Below are positions 1-8,677 of a stretch of DNA of 64,000 bases, piece by piece (within the stretch, counting starts at the first letter, position 1; every line of letters starts with the position of its first letter). The stretch spans positions 1,444,960-1,508,959 of the forward strand of contig NZ_JAGYPI010000001.1 in NCBI RefSeq assembly GCF_018343615.1, written 5' to 3'. Under the pieces are notes generated by a model. That model ran no database searches. It was not told where the DNA came from and worked only from the letters and a program-made list of their open reading frames with translations. Both the position numbers and the translations under genes were made by a program. The stretch is from Bacillus sp. FJAT-49736. GTDB lineage: Bacteria > Bacillota > Bacilli > Bacillales > Bacillaceae_C.

Positions 1-546
1 CTTGCCATCCTCTTGGCTTACTGCTGTTTGTGCACTCTTTGCTGCTGGAGCAGGTGCTGCTGCTGCAGGTTGTGCTGGTTGGTTATTATAAGACTCAACA
101 TCTTGCTTGCGAACACGGCCTAGCGGATCTACAGTCGGAACTTGTCCTAATTCAATACCTTTTTCACGAGCTAGTTTACGTGCTGCTGGAGAAGCAATAG
201 TACGATCCTTCTTATCTTCAGATACTTCTTCTTGAGCTGCTTGTGTAACTGCTTCTTGTTTTGGTTCTTCCACTTTTGCTTCTACTGCTGGAGCACTTGC
301 AGGCGCTTCTCCTCCTGCACTTACAATGGCAATTACTTGACCAACTTGAACAGTATCTCCCTCTTCAGCTTTTAATTCTTGAATAACACCAGCTTCTTCA
401 GAGATTACTTCCACGTTCACTTTATCTGTTTCAAGCTCAACAATGTATTCCCCTTTTTCAACATACTCTCCTGGTTTTTTTAACCACTGAGCAATGGTTC
501 CTTCTGTAATTGATTCAGCTAATTCAGGCACTTTAATTTCAGCCAC
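1..546 (-). CDS. odhB: Dihydrolipoyllysine succinyltransferase (E2 of 2-oxoglutarate dehydrogenase), 3' end outside the window
   Basis: E2 core of the TCA-cycle 2-oxoglutarate dehydrogenase complex; it transfers succinyl groups from E1 to CoA through a lipoyl arm. Only the first 182 codons are present. The lipoyl domain carries the lipoylated lysine in ETDKVNVEV. An Ala/Pro/Glu-rich linker follows, then the peripheral subunit-binding domain ([20 protein letters not shown]), then a second Ala/Pro linker running off the window. The catalytic acyltransferase domain is not visible. The start is GTG, preceded by GGGAGGAC. The gene lies 142 bp downstream of odhA on the same strand, the usual odhAB order. 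The lipoyl and binding domains alone cannot fully separate it from other E2 proteins, but the odhA neighbour makes the assignment firm. Confidence 0.95.
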   Translation of the reverse strand, partial: MAEIKVPELAESITEGTIAQWLKKPGEYVEKGEYIVELETDKVNVEVISEEAGVIQELKAEEGDTVQVGQVIAIVSAGGEAPASAPAVEAKVEEPKQEAVTQAAQEEVSEDKKDRTIASPAARKLAREKGIELGQVPTVDPLGRVRKQDVESYNNQPAQPAAAAPAPAAKSAQTAVSQEDGK

Positions 547-621
547 GATGATGTCCTCCCTTAAATATTCATTGCTATAGATTTATCGTTTTCAGGCATA
601 CCAATTGGTGGATGTGTAGCA

Positions 622-657
622 TAGGGGAAAAACATTTCATAGACGCTTTTTCCCCTA
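622..657 (-). other. Hairpin in the odhA-odhB intergenic region
   Basis: TAGGGGAAAAA (622-632) pairs perfectly with TTTTTCCCCTA (647-657) around a 14-nt loop. No U-run follows on the minus strand, so this looks like an mRNA stability or processing hairpin rather than a terminator. Function is inferred. Confidence 0.5.
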
Positions 658-688
658 ATATGACATTCACATCCTGAAACTTTTTTAC

Positions 689-3511
689 TTATTTTGTAAA
701 AGCTTCGGTTACAATACGGTTTTGCTCTTTCTTATGAACAACTGGGTCTCCTTCAGACGGACTAGAACGTCTTGGACGGCCAGCATATCTAATATTAACG
801 CCTTTTGGTGCGATTTCACGCAGATGAGGATCTACAAATGTCCAACCGCCCATATTTTGAGGCTCTTCTTGCACCCAAACTAATTCTTTTAGTTTCTTAA
901 AGCGTGCAATAATTTCCTTGATTTGCTTTTCAGGGAACGGATACAGCTCTTCTACCCTAACAATATGAAGCCAGTCAAGATTTTCTTCCTCACTTAGACG
1001 TGTTTCTAAATCAATAGCAATCTTACCGCTGCACAACACAATTCTTTCTACTTTGTCAGCATTGCTACCAAGTCCTGCTTGCTCTAGAACAGGTTTAAAT
1101 TCACCAGTAGTTAATTCATTCGCATCAACAGAAGCTAATGGATGACGAAGTAAACTCTTCGGTGTCATTAACACTAATGGACGAATTTCATCCTTAAGAA
1201 GCATAGCAGCTTGACGGCGCAGGATATGGAAATACTGACCAGCTGTTGAAAGATTTGCGACAGTCCAGTTATTTTCTGCTGCCATTTGCAGATAACGTTC
1301 CATTCTTGCACTTGAATGCTCAGGTCCTTGTCCTTCATATCCGTGTGGTAGAAGCATCACAAGACCTGATTTTTGGCCCCACTTTGCACGACCTGCAGAA
1401 ATAAATTGGTCAAACATTGTTTGCGCCATATTCGCAAAATCACCAAATTGCGCTTCCCAAATAACCAATGTTTCAGGAGATAATACATTGTATCCATATT
1501 CAAAACCAAGTACTGCAGTCTCAGTCAATGGACTGTTGTATACAACAAATGATGCATCAGTATCTTGTAAATGGTGAAGAGGAATGTACTCTTCCCCTGA
1601 TTTCTCATCATGCAGTACAAGGTTACGCTGTGCAAATGTACCGCGTTGAGAATCCTGTCCTGTCATACGGATTGGAGTTCCATCTTGAAGAATCGATGCA
1701 AATGCAAGTGATTCAGCATGGGCCCACTCAATTTTTCCATCTCCATCGAAGACGTTTTCTCGGCGTTTCAAGATTTTATCTAATTTCTTAAATACGTTAA
1801 AGCCCTCTGGCCATTGTAATAGTTGAGTATTTAAGTCTTTTAAAACTTTTTCATCAACTGCCGTTTTCACAGCAGGGAATCCGCTTACTACATTTTCCGG
1901 AGGATTCATGATAGTGTCAGGATTTTCATCTTGACCCGGCACCTTATCAAATGCAGCTTGTAATTTCGAATTAACCTCGTCCTCCAACTGCTTTGCATCC
2001 TCTTTACTTAGCAAGCCTTCATTCACTAAACTTTCAGCATAAATTGTACGAACAGTAGGATGTTTGCGTACAATATTATACATCATTGGATTCGTCGTCA
2101 TCGGTTCGTCTGTTTCATTATGACCGAATTTACGGTATCCAATTAAGTCAATTAAGAAATCTTTATGGAATAAACGGCGATATTCACTCGCGAAAATCGC
2201 AGCAGCAATACAGCTTTCAGGATCATCAGCATTAACATGAATGATTGGAATTTCATAGCCTTTTGCAGCATCAGATGAATATTTCGTCGAACGAGAGTCA
2301 AAACTTTCAGTCGTAAAACCTATCATATTATTAGAAATGATATGGATAGATCCGCCAGTGTTATAGCCTCTTAATCCGCTCATATTTAATGTTTCTGTAA
2401 CAACACCTTCTCCAGGAAAGGCAGCATCACCATGAACAATAATTGCTAATGATTGACTTGGATTTTGTTCCGGATAACCTCTTGTCTTTCTATTTTCTTG
2501 GGCGGCACGAGTATATCCTTCAACAACCGGTGCAGCAACCTCCAAGTGACTTGGGTTATTAGCCAAAACCACGCGGACACTTTCCTTATTGACTCGATCT
2601 GCACCAAGATGGTATTTCACATCTCCAGTCCAACCATATGTGATTCCAGTAGAACCTTCCGATGGAATGAGATCTTTATTAGGTGCATGCTGGAATTCAG
2701 CAAAAATCAACTCATACGGCTTTTCTAATACATGGGCTAAAACATTTAGGCGGCCCCTGTGAGCCATTCCGATATTAACTGTTTTAACACCGTCTTTAAC
2801 CGACGAGCTAATAATCTTATCCATTAAAGGTACAAGCATATCTAAACCTTCAATAGAGAATCGCTTCTGGCCTACAAAAATACGGTGGGCAAACTTTTCA
2901 AAGCCTTCTACTTCTGTTAATCTTTTTAAAATATTTGTTTTTTCTTCTTTACTCAATTTAGGAAAAATGCTTCCTGATTCAACCGTTCTTTGCAGCCAAT
3001 GTTTTTCTTCTAAGTCATGCACATGATGAAATTCATAAGCAATCTTTTTCGTATATACTTCCTTTAAATGATTGATCGCGTCAAGTCCATTCTTAACGGT
3101 AGCTGGCGCATCCGGGCAAATAAAAGAAACTGGAATTTGCCTTAAATCCTCTTCCGTCAAGTTATATTCCTTTAATTCGATTCGACGTGTATCTTTATGC
3201 GTGTTATCTAATGGATTGATGTCAGCCGCTAAATGTCCATAAGTACGAATATTGTCAGCTAATTTTACAGCGGAAACAATTTTGCTGAAAATAGTAGCTG
3301 TAGCTGGCATTTGAAAGGAAACATCAGCTTGACCATGTGTCGACAAAACTGCATTTGAAACGGTAGGAGCTCCCCATTGTTCAAACAGCTCTCTCATTTC
3401 CGGTTCAACACTGTCCGGATCATTTAAATATTGCTCATAAACCTCCATTACATAACCAAGGTTTGGGCCTGAAAAACTCTCCCAAAAACCTCTTGATGCT
3501 TGATCATTCAT
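689..3511 (-). CDS. odhA: 2-oxoglutarate dehydrogenase E1 component
   Basis: Thiamine-diphosphate E1 subunit that decarboxylates 2-oxoglutarate and passes the succinyl group to E2 lipoate in the TCA cycle. At 940 residues it is full length for Bacillus OdhA. Visible landmarks are the N-terminal E2-interacting stretch ([20 protein letters not shown]), the [11 protein letters not shown] motif near residue 250, the ThDP/Mg motif GDAAFPGEG...NN near 360-400, and FGHNETDEP near 460. The C-terminal transketolase-like domain contains [14 protein letters not shown]. The ATG start has GGAGGG nine bases upstream. It is first in the odhAB operon. A near-cre sequence at 3634-3647 suggests CcpA-type carbon repression, which is known for B. 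subtilis odhAB but only inferred here. Confidence 0.97.
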   Translation of the reverse strand: MNDQASRGFWESFSGPNLGYVMEVYEQYLNDPDSVEPEMRELFEQWGAPTVSNAVLSTHGQADVSFQMPATATIFSKIVSAVKLADNIRTYGHLAADINPLDNTHKDTRRIELKEYNLTEEDLRQIPVSFICPDAPATVKNGLDAINHLKEVYTKKIAYEFHHVHDLEEKHWLQRTVESGSIFPKLSKEEKTNILKRLTEVEGFEKFAHRIFVGQKRFSIEGLDMLVPLMDKIISSSVKDGVKTVNIGMAHRGRLNVLAHVLEKPYELIFAEFQHAPNKDLIPSEGSTGITYGWTGDVKYHLGADRVNKESVRVVLANNPSHLEVAAPVVEGYTRAAQENRKTRGYPEQNPSQSLAIIVHGDAAFPGEGVVTETLNMSGLRGYNTGGSIHIISNNMIGFTTESFDSRSTKYSSDAAKGYEIPIIHVNADDPESCIAAAIFASEYRRLFHKDFLIDLIGYRKFGHNETDEPMTTNPMMYNIVRKHPTVRTIYAESLVNEGLLSKEDAKQLEDEVNSKLQAAFDKVPGQDENPDTIMNPPENVVSGFPAVKTAVDEKVLKDLNTQLLQWPEGFNVFKKLDKILKRRENVFDGDGKIEWAHAESLAFASILQDGTPIRMTGQDSQRGTFAQRNLVLHDEKSGEEYIPLHHLQDTDASFVVYNSPLTETAVLGFEYGYNVLSPETLVIWEAQFGDFANMAQTMFDQFISAGRAKWGQKSGLVMLLPHGYEGQGPEHSSARMERYLQMAAENNWTVANLSTAGQYFHILRRQAAMLLKDEIRPLVLMTPKSLLRHPLASVDANELTTGEFKPVLEQAGLGSNADKVERIVLCSGKIAIDLETRLSEEENLDWLHIVRVEELYPFPEKQIKEIIARFKKLKELVWVQEEPQNMGGWTFVDPHLREIAPKGVNIRYAGRPRRSSPSEGDPVVHKKEQNRIVTEAFTK

Positions 3512-3633
3512 CTTGATAAACCCTCCAGCCTAAAGCCTTTTAAAATTTTTCGTAAAAATACTCTCCATTCAATCATATGCTTGTAAGATAGGAATGGAAT
3601 GCGACATTATGTAATAAATGAATAATTGGAAAA

Positions 3634-3647
3634 GCAAAACGCTTACA
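3634..3647 (-). promoter_or_regulatory. Candidate cre (CcpA) site upstream of odhA
   Basis: Read on the minus strand the site is TGTAAGCGTTTTGC, which keeps the TGWAANCG half of the cre consensus but departs in the last two bases. It lies about 125 bp upstream of the odhA start. The rest of 3512-3963 is AT-rich and shows no other gene. Confidence 0.35.
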
Positions 3648-3963
3648 CCCCCCATTTTATCACTGTAAAGTAATAAGATAAAGGAATAAAACCATATTTT
3701 TAAAAATTACTCGAATTATGTCATTTATAAAAAAACATGGCAAAAATGTTTGAAATACAAAAATGAATTTTGCTTTCCCAGCTTCCATTATTTTTTCCAT
3801 ATTCATCTTACTACTATTTGTGAGAAAATCAAATGTTTTTGTATAAAAAAAGTAAAAGTAAGCCTAATTAATTCGTTTACACTTTTATTGGGCAAATGCA
3901 TATATTACTGTATATATGTTTGTTGGTGTCAAATGAGTTTTGGAAGGAAGTGGGTGATGTTCC

Positions 3964-4449
3964 TTGTTTCCGTGGAATATGTTTCCCTTTAATAACGATA
4001 TGAGTAAAATGCTTCAGCAATTTAACCCAAAAGATATGGAAAAAAGTGTGCAAGATATGATTTCCCAATTCATGCCAAAACAATGGCAAGGATCGTTTGA
4101 TCATAATGATATGCTATCAAGAGCCGCTTCACTTTTTCCGCAAAATAATCAACAATCAAATAATCCTCCACCAACAAGCATCCATCCCAATGTGTTTGAA
4201 ACCTTTGATGATGTGTATGTTCGCATTCCTATTAGCGAGGACATGATCCAAAAAATAAAAATATACCATACTTCAAATCAATTAATAATCGAAAATACTT
4301 CTGACGGTAACCGCGAAACCTTCACTTTACCTGCACTCGTACGAAAGAAAGGTACAACAGCGCAGTATAAAGATGGAATATTGGAAATTAAAATGCCGAG
4401 AAGCGCTGACTTGCAATACACCGAAATAGATGTGTCAGAAAGATTATAA
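3964..4449 (+). CDS. Hsp20/alpha-crystallin-like protein, possibly a spore protein of the GerT/CotM type
   Basis: A 161-residue protein. Residues 1-75 are low-complexity and rich in Met, Phe, Gln and Asn (MFPWNMFPFNND). From about residue 75 a beta-rich C-terminal domain resembles the alpha-crystallin fold: VFETFDDVYVRIPI, then TSNQLIIENTS, then YKDGILEIKMPR, the last matching the usual 'DGVLEI.lPK' strand. Small heat-shock proteins are ATP-independent holdases, and several Bacillus members are spore-coat or germination proteins. The start is TTG at 3964, with a purine-rich GGAAGGAAGTGGG upstream; an ATG five codons later is the alternative. It is a single gene between convergent and divergent neighbours. 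The fold is fairly secure; a spore role is inferred from family precedent only. Confidence 0.7.
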   Translation: MFPWNMFPFNNDMSKMLQQFNPKDMEKSVQDMISQFMPKQWQGSFDHNDMLSRAASLFPQNNQQSNNPPPTSIHPNVFETFDDVYVRIPISEDMIQKIKIYHTSNQLIIENTSDGNRETFTLPALVRKKGTTAQYKDGILEIKMPRSADLQYTEIDVSERL

Positions 4450-4490
4450 AGATTTTAAGCATTAGCCAATAGAAAGAGCCGATGAATGTT

Positions 4491-5900
4491 TCATCGGCCA
4501 TACATACTAAGGGGTAAGGTTAGTGTAATACTTGTTCCTTCTCCAACGATACTGGATGCCTCAATGCTTCCTGCGTATTCCTCTATTAATTTTTTGGCAA
4601 TGGCTAATCCTAAACCATTCCCGCCTTTTGCACGACTGCGAGCTTTATCCACCCGATAAAAACGATGGAATATTCTAGGAAGATCTTGTTCAGGAATACC
4701 TACACCATAATCCTTCACCGTTATTTTTAATAAATCATTGCTTTGTTCTACAATAATATCTACTTTTTTAACCTTGTCAGAATATTTCACTGCATTATCA
4801 AGCAAAATAATCATCATTTGTTCAAAATGATTTTCACTAACTTTAATCATTGCACTATCTAGCTTGTCGTAGTGAAGGAAAAAATCGAAATCCTCGTGAA
4901 TTAATTCAAAATTCTTCAATATCCTGTTCAATGCATTTATAATAACCGTGTTTTGATCCGAACTCTTCCTTTCTGCTTGATCTAATTTTGACAGGTCAAG
5001 CAATTCCTGCACAAGATTTTTCATCCTACCCAACTCTTGAAGAGAAGCTTGCAGGGATTCATTTAGTATATCAGGATCATTCTTACCCCACCGATTCAAT
5101 AAGTTTAAATGCCCTTCCATAATTTGAACAGGTGTCCTTAATTCATGGGAAGCATCCTCTACAAATTGTTTTTGTTGGTTAAAGGTCTTTTCAATCCTTT
5201 CCATCATTTCATTAAATATATTCGTTAGCTCACCCATTTCATCCTGCGAACTACTTGGTTCCATTCTTTCCTGAAAGCCTTTATTTCGAATGCTCCGCAT
5301 CTTATCCGAAAGCTTTTTCAATGGTTTAAGAAAATGTTTTGCCATTAAAAAGCCGATAAATCCACTGAGCAATAAGGAAACAGCACCTAGTATAGACATT
5401 ACAATAAATAGACTTGTCATCATTTGATGATATCTTGTCAAGGGATCGATCACTTCAATGTAGCCGTTGAATCCACTGGAAATAACAGGGGCCCTCGCGA
5501 TATAAATCTTTTTATTATCTTCTTCCGTCAATTCTATTGTTTTCTGCTTTACAGGTGAAAAATAAAATCTGATATCCTTCGATTTATCCTGTATTGCTAC
5601 CCATTGGCCATGATCGTCAATAACAATCATTCGTTGGTCTTTTTCTAAGAATTGTTTGATTAAATCTTTATTCGTTCCTATATCATCAATCGAAGCAAAG
5701 GGCTTATTTTTATAAAAATTAACAATTTCACTAATCTCTTGACTAAGATTTTGCCCTTCTTCATGCAGCATAACCTGTCGAATTACTGTATATTGAATCG
5801 AACTAAAAATAAAAAATGTAAAAAAAATAGCGGCACTGCCGCCAAGAGACCATTTAACCTTTAAGGAACTCTTTTGGTACCAGCTGCGTAGGATATTCAT
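4491..5900 (-). CDS. Two-component sensor histidine kinase (YkoH/ArlS-like)
   Basis: Membrane sensor kinase of 469 residues. It has a first membrane segment at about 17-40, an extracellular sensing domain at about 40-160, a second membrane segment at about 163-187, and a HAMP domain to about 240. The phosphoacceptor helix [14 protein letters not shown] (H about 252) is followed by a HATPase domain with N-box LDNAVKYS, G1 [10 protein letters not shown]-box FHRFYRVD and G2 GGNGLGLAI. The HELRTP context and the following [12 protein letters not shown] stretch resemble B. subtilis YkoH and staphylococcal ArlS. Its start overlaps the stop of the response-regulator gene by four bases, so the two are translationally coupled. 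The signal sensed cannot be read from sequence. Confidence 0.93.
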   Translation of the reverse strand: MNILRSWYQKSSLKVKWSLGGSAAIFFTFFIFSSIQYTVIRQVMLHEEGQNLSQEISEIVNFYKNKPFASIDDIGTNKDLIKQFLEKDQRMIVIDDHGQWVAIQDKSKDIRFYFSPVKQKTIELTEEDNKKIYIARAPVISSGFNGYIEVIDPLTRYHQMMTSLFIVMSILGAVSLLLSGFIGFLMAKHFLKPLKKLSDKMRSIRNKGFQERMEPSSSQDEMGELTNIFNEMMERIEKTFNQQKQFVEDASHELRTPVQIMEGHLNLLNRWGKNDPDILNESLQASLQELGRMKNLVQELLDLSKLDQAERKSSDQNTVIINALNRILKNFELIHEDFDFFLHYDKLDSAMIKVSENHFEQMMIILLDNAVKYSDKVKKVDIIVEQSNDLLKITVKDYGVGIPEQDLPRIFHRFYRVDKARSRAKGGNGLGLAIAKKLIEEYAGSIEASSIVGEGTSITLTLPLSMYGR

Positions 5901-6577
5901 TCACGCATCACATACCCGGTACCACGTACAGTCTGAATATAGCTGTCTTCACCGGCTTCATCAATTTTATTTCTTAAGTAGCGAATATACACATCAACGA
6001 CATTTGTTTCTACTTCTGTCTCATAGCCCCATACTTTATTAAGTAGAGCTTCACGAGTCATCACAATATTTTTGTTTTCAAGAAGAGTGAGCAGCAAATC
6101 ATATTCCCGCTTCGTAACATCTATTACTTGGTCCCTCTTTCTTACAATTCTGCTTTCCTTTTCGACATAGAGATCTCTGAATTGGTAGCTCGTCATATTG
6201 GTTTGTGTTTCATGAGACTCGATCCTTCGGAAGATTGCTCGTAACCTGGCAAGCAGCTCCTCGATAGCAAATGGCTTTACTATGTAATCATCTGCACCAT
6301 GATCGAGCCCTGCTACACGATCCATCACACTATCACGTGCTGTAATCATAATAATTGGAGTTTCTTTTTCCTGACGTACTCTCCTACAAACCTCTAAACC
6401 ATTTAAGCTCGGGAGCATTAAGTCAAGTAAAATCACGTCCCACTCCTCTTCTAAAGCAAATTGGAGTCCTTCCCTTCCATCGTATGAAACTTTTATCTCA
6501 TATCCCTCGTGCTTAAGCTCCAGTTCGATAAAGCGCGCTAAATTTTTTTCATCTTCAATGAGCAAGATTTTCTTCAT
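5897..6577 (-). CDS. OmpR/PhoB-family response regulator (YkoG/ArlR-like)
   Basis: DNA-binding partner of the downstream kinase, 226 residues. The receiver domain (1-115) has acidic residues EDE (8-10), phosphoacceptor Asp in VILLDLMLP (about 51-52), the conserved Thr in MITA and Lys in VKPF. The C-terminal winged-helix domain (about 128-224) contains [40 protein letters not shown] and the terminal RGTGYVMRE, all typical of OmpR-type regulators. It is the promoter-proximal gene of the pair. Autoregulation is likely by family precedent but no operator could be defined. The 41-residue peptide gene at 6710-6835 lies just upstream in the same orientation. Confidence 0.95.
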   Translation of the reverse strand: MKKILLIEDEKNLARFIELELKHEGYEIKVSYDGREGLQFALEEEWDVILLDLMLPSLNGLEVCRRVRQEKETPIIMITARDSVMDRVAGLDHGADDYIVKPFAIEELLARLRAIFRRIESHETQTNMTSYQFRDLYVEKESRIVRKRDQVIDVTKREYDLLLTLLENKNIVMTREALLNKVWGYETEVETNVVDVYIRYLRNKIDEAGEDSYIQTVRGTGYVMRE

Positions 6578-6709
6578 CTAATCCACCTACTAAAGCTCTA
6601 ATATTTCCTTTAGTTTACTCTAATTCATCATTATAGTAAATAATCCCAAATAGGAGTATCTCCTATAAAGTCTGCTTATTTTAGAACAAAATGTTAAACT
6701 CCATCCTCT

Positions 6710-6835
6710 TTATTTAATATTTGTCTTAGCAGAAATGTAATCAATAAATGCATGAACAATTTCTATAGATTGAAAGGCAACTAATGACAACGCTGTAAAG
6801 CTAAAGAATACAATCGGGATAAAACGTACCCACAT
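6710..6835 (-). CDS. Very small single-span membrane peptide (41 residues)
   Basis: Reading from ATG at 6835 gives MWVRFIPIVFFSFTALSLVA, continuing FQSIEIVHAFIDYISAKTNIK and a TAA stop. The first half is a convincing transmembrane helix with a basic flank. AAAGGAGGCG lies directly upstream at good spacing; an ATG two codons earlier (6841) sits too close to it. The gene is 132 bp upstream of the response-regulator start on the same strand, so it could be co-transcribed and act as a small kinase modulator, but that is inference. I do not recognise the family. The strong ribosome site and clean hydrophobic profile argue that it is translated. Confidence 0.6.
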   Translation of the reverse strand: MWVRFIPIVFFSFTALSLVAFQSIEIVHAFIDYISAKTNIK

Positions 6836-6916
6836 CTTCATCGCCTCCTTTGATTGTTCATTTATACATTATCAGCCGTACATGAGAATCTGATTAAAAA
6901 TATATAAATTCTGGTT

Positions 6917-6944
6917 AAAAAAAATACCGGCTGATTAAGCCGGA
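6917..6944 (-). terminator. Rho-independent terminator downstream of mnmH
   Basis: CCGGCT-GATTA-AGCCGG hairpin (6928-6944); on the minus strand it is followed by a U-rich run (UAUUUUUUUU). It would stop transcripts arriving from mnmH. Confidence 0.75.
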
Positions 6945-7108
6945 TTTAAAGAAGGAACTTTATAACGAGTAAAATATAAGGGGGGCCAAAAACAATTATC
7001 AGCAATCATACGATACAGATATTAGTTAAGACCCAAAAATATTGTACGAAAGCTTTCCTATATTTTCATGAAAGACAGATTAGAAATTCATGAGAAATAT
7101 TATTTCTT

Positions 7109-8197
7109 TTATCCCTCAATCGGTTTCATTGCTGATATCCCCAGCAGATGATACTGCTCTAATATGTTTAATACCTGGTTTGTAGCAACTGCGATATCAT
7201 CGCTATTTACTTTTTCTGACAGATTCACATATGTGGCTTCTTTATGAAGATATTGCGGATCATAATAATCTCCCATAAGCATATCAATAATATTTATATA
7301 ATCGTTCCTCTCTAATGCTGCAAATATTCTTTGTGTCCACTCCAGTGATTTGACTCTCTTTGCTACGTATTGGAGTGCGCTTCTCACACTTTCCTTAAAA
7401 TGTGGGTTTCGTTCATTTGGCATTACATATTCTTCATAAATTCTTTCCATTCGGGCTTCCTTTGTAGCAGTAACATAAATATGCAATGCATTATCCCGTA
7501 AAGCTAATAATGAATCTGGCTGCACAGAATGGCCGATGCGCTTACTTTCTCCTTCCATAATTACATACGGAGATCCTTTTAAAGAGAGGAGCTCTTCAAA
7601 CAGTAATCCATCAAATGTTTTTTGATTATGCGGTTTACGCCCATCAATTGCTCCAAAAAGGGAACCCTTATGATTTGCCATTCCCTCTAAATCCAGAACA
7701 GGTAACCCCTTTCCTTTAAGAAGGTGTAAAATTTTCGTTTTCCCAGTCCCTGTCATTCCATGTAAAATAACGGCTTTTTTGGGCAATAAATCCGGTACTA
7801 TTTCTAAGGATTTCTTCCTAAAAGCCCGGTAACCACCTTTTAATCTATATACATGCAGACCAGAAAAAGTGGCAAATTGAGCAACAGATCCGCTCCGCAT
7901 ACCTCCTCGCCAGCAATAAATTAATGGTCTCTTCCCTGAATCTTGAATATCTTTTATGGTTTTCATTATAGACGGAATTTTAGGGGATACTATCTCCATG
8001 GCCCGCCATTTGGCAGCATTTGCATCCACCTGTTTATATAAGGTACCAATTTCCGCCCGTTCTTCATTAGAAAACAGCGGAATATTAATAGAATGAGGAA
8101 TAGAACTCTCGTAAAATTCCAATGGAGAACGTACGTCCATCGTTACATATTTATCCTTTTCAGAAAGCCACTCTTCTACTGTAATATCCTGTGACAT
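7109..8197 (-). CDS. mnmH: tRNA 2-selenouridine synthase
   Basis: MnmH (SelU/YbbB) replaces sulfur with selenium at the wobble 2-thiouridine of certain tRNAs, using selenophosphate via a geranylated intermediate. The protein has 362 residues, normal for the family. An N-terminal rhodanese domain (1-130) carries the catalytic cysteine in YCWRGGMRSGS (Cys near 97). A P-loop domain follows with GMTGTGKT near 148-155 and LDLEGMANHKGS downstream. The ATG start is supported by a purine-rich GGGAGGAT upstream. The gene stands alone, divergent from nrdAB; no selD (selenophosphate synthase) is in this window. Activity therefore depends on a selD elsewhere in the genome. Confidence 0.95.
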   Translation of the reverse strand: MSQDITVEEWLSEKDKYVTMDVRSPLEFYESSIPHSINIPLFSNEERAEIGTLYKQVDANAAKWRAMEIVSPKIPSIMKTIKDIQDSGKRPLIYCWRGGMRSGSVAQFATFSGLHVYRLKGGYRAFRKKSLEIVPDLLPKKAVILHGMTGTGKTKILHLLKGKGLPVLDLEGMANHKGSLFGAIDGRKPHNQKTFDGLLFEELLSLKGSPYVIMEGESKRIGHSVQPDSLLALRDNALHIYVTATKEARMERIYEEYVMPNERNPHFKESVRSALQYVAKRVKSLEWTQRIFAALERNDYINIIDMLMGDYYDPQYLHKEATYVNLSEKVNSDDIAVATNQVLNILEQYHLLGISAMKPIEG

Positions 8198-8382
8198 ATT
8201 TTCATCCTCCCATACTGCTTCCCTTCCATTCTATCATATCCAATTCCATCATGTGTTTAAACAAACCCACCTATTTTTGGCAATCTTTTATGAGATTTTG
8301 GTTGTTTTAACATTTTTGATATGTTAATATAAAACACAATATATGCTAAATGGAATTTATAATAAAACTACATATTGAAACA

Positions 8383-8546
8383 ACTTCAGGTAAAGGTGTC
8401 CTTTATAGGACTTAATAGGGAATTCGGTGAAAATCCGAAACTGTCCCCGCAACTGTAAGTGTGAACGAAAAAGATTCCGCCACTGCATCTAGTGATGTGG
8501 GAAGGCTCTTTAGTAGGCAGCACACGAAGTCAGGAGACCTGCCTTT
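8383..8546 (+). promoter_or_regulatory. Cobalamin (adenosylcobalamin) riboswitch
   Basis: The conserved core is visible: GGTGTCC near 8396, then AATTCGGTGAAAATCCG and CTGTCCCCGCAACTGTAAG (about 8421-8459), then GTGGGAAGGC near 8497, and the B12 box AGTCAGGAGACCTGCC at 8528-8543. It lies upstream of nrdAB on the same strand with a terminator between them, so vitamin B12 should switch the class I reductase off. Confidence 0.95.
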
Positions 8547-8583
8547 GCTTGATAGTTTCTATTCCTCGGGGATTGGGGAGATG

Positions 8584-8663
8584 AAACGATAGTTAAATGT
8601 ATGAATACTAACCGTTTTCCTATCGTTTGATCTGCCGAACTTCGAGCAGATCTTATTTTTTTA
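8584..8663 (+). terminator. Riboswitch expression platform and intrinsic terminator
   Basis: GATCTGC (8629-8635) pairs with GCAGATC (8646-8652) and is followed by a U-run (8653-8662), a standard terminator. Directly upstream AAACGATAG (8584-8592) pairs with CTATCGTTT (8620-8628), a second stem abutting the terminator that may take part in switching. Confidence 0.85.
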
Positions 8664-8677
8664 TAGGGGGAAAAAGC

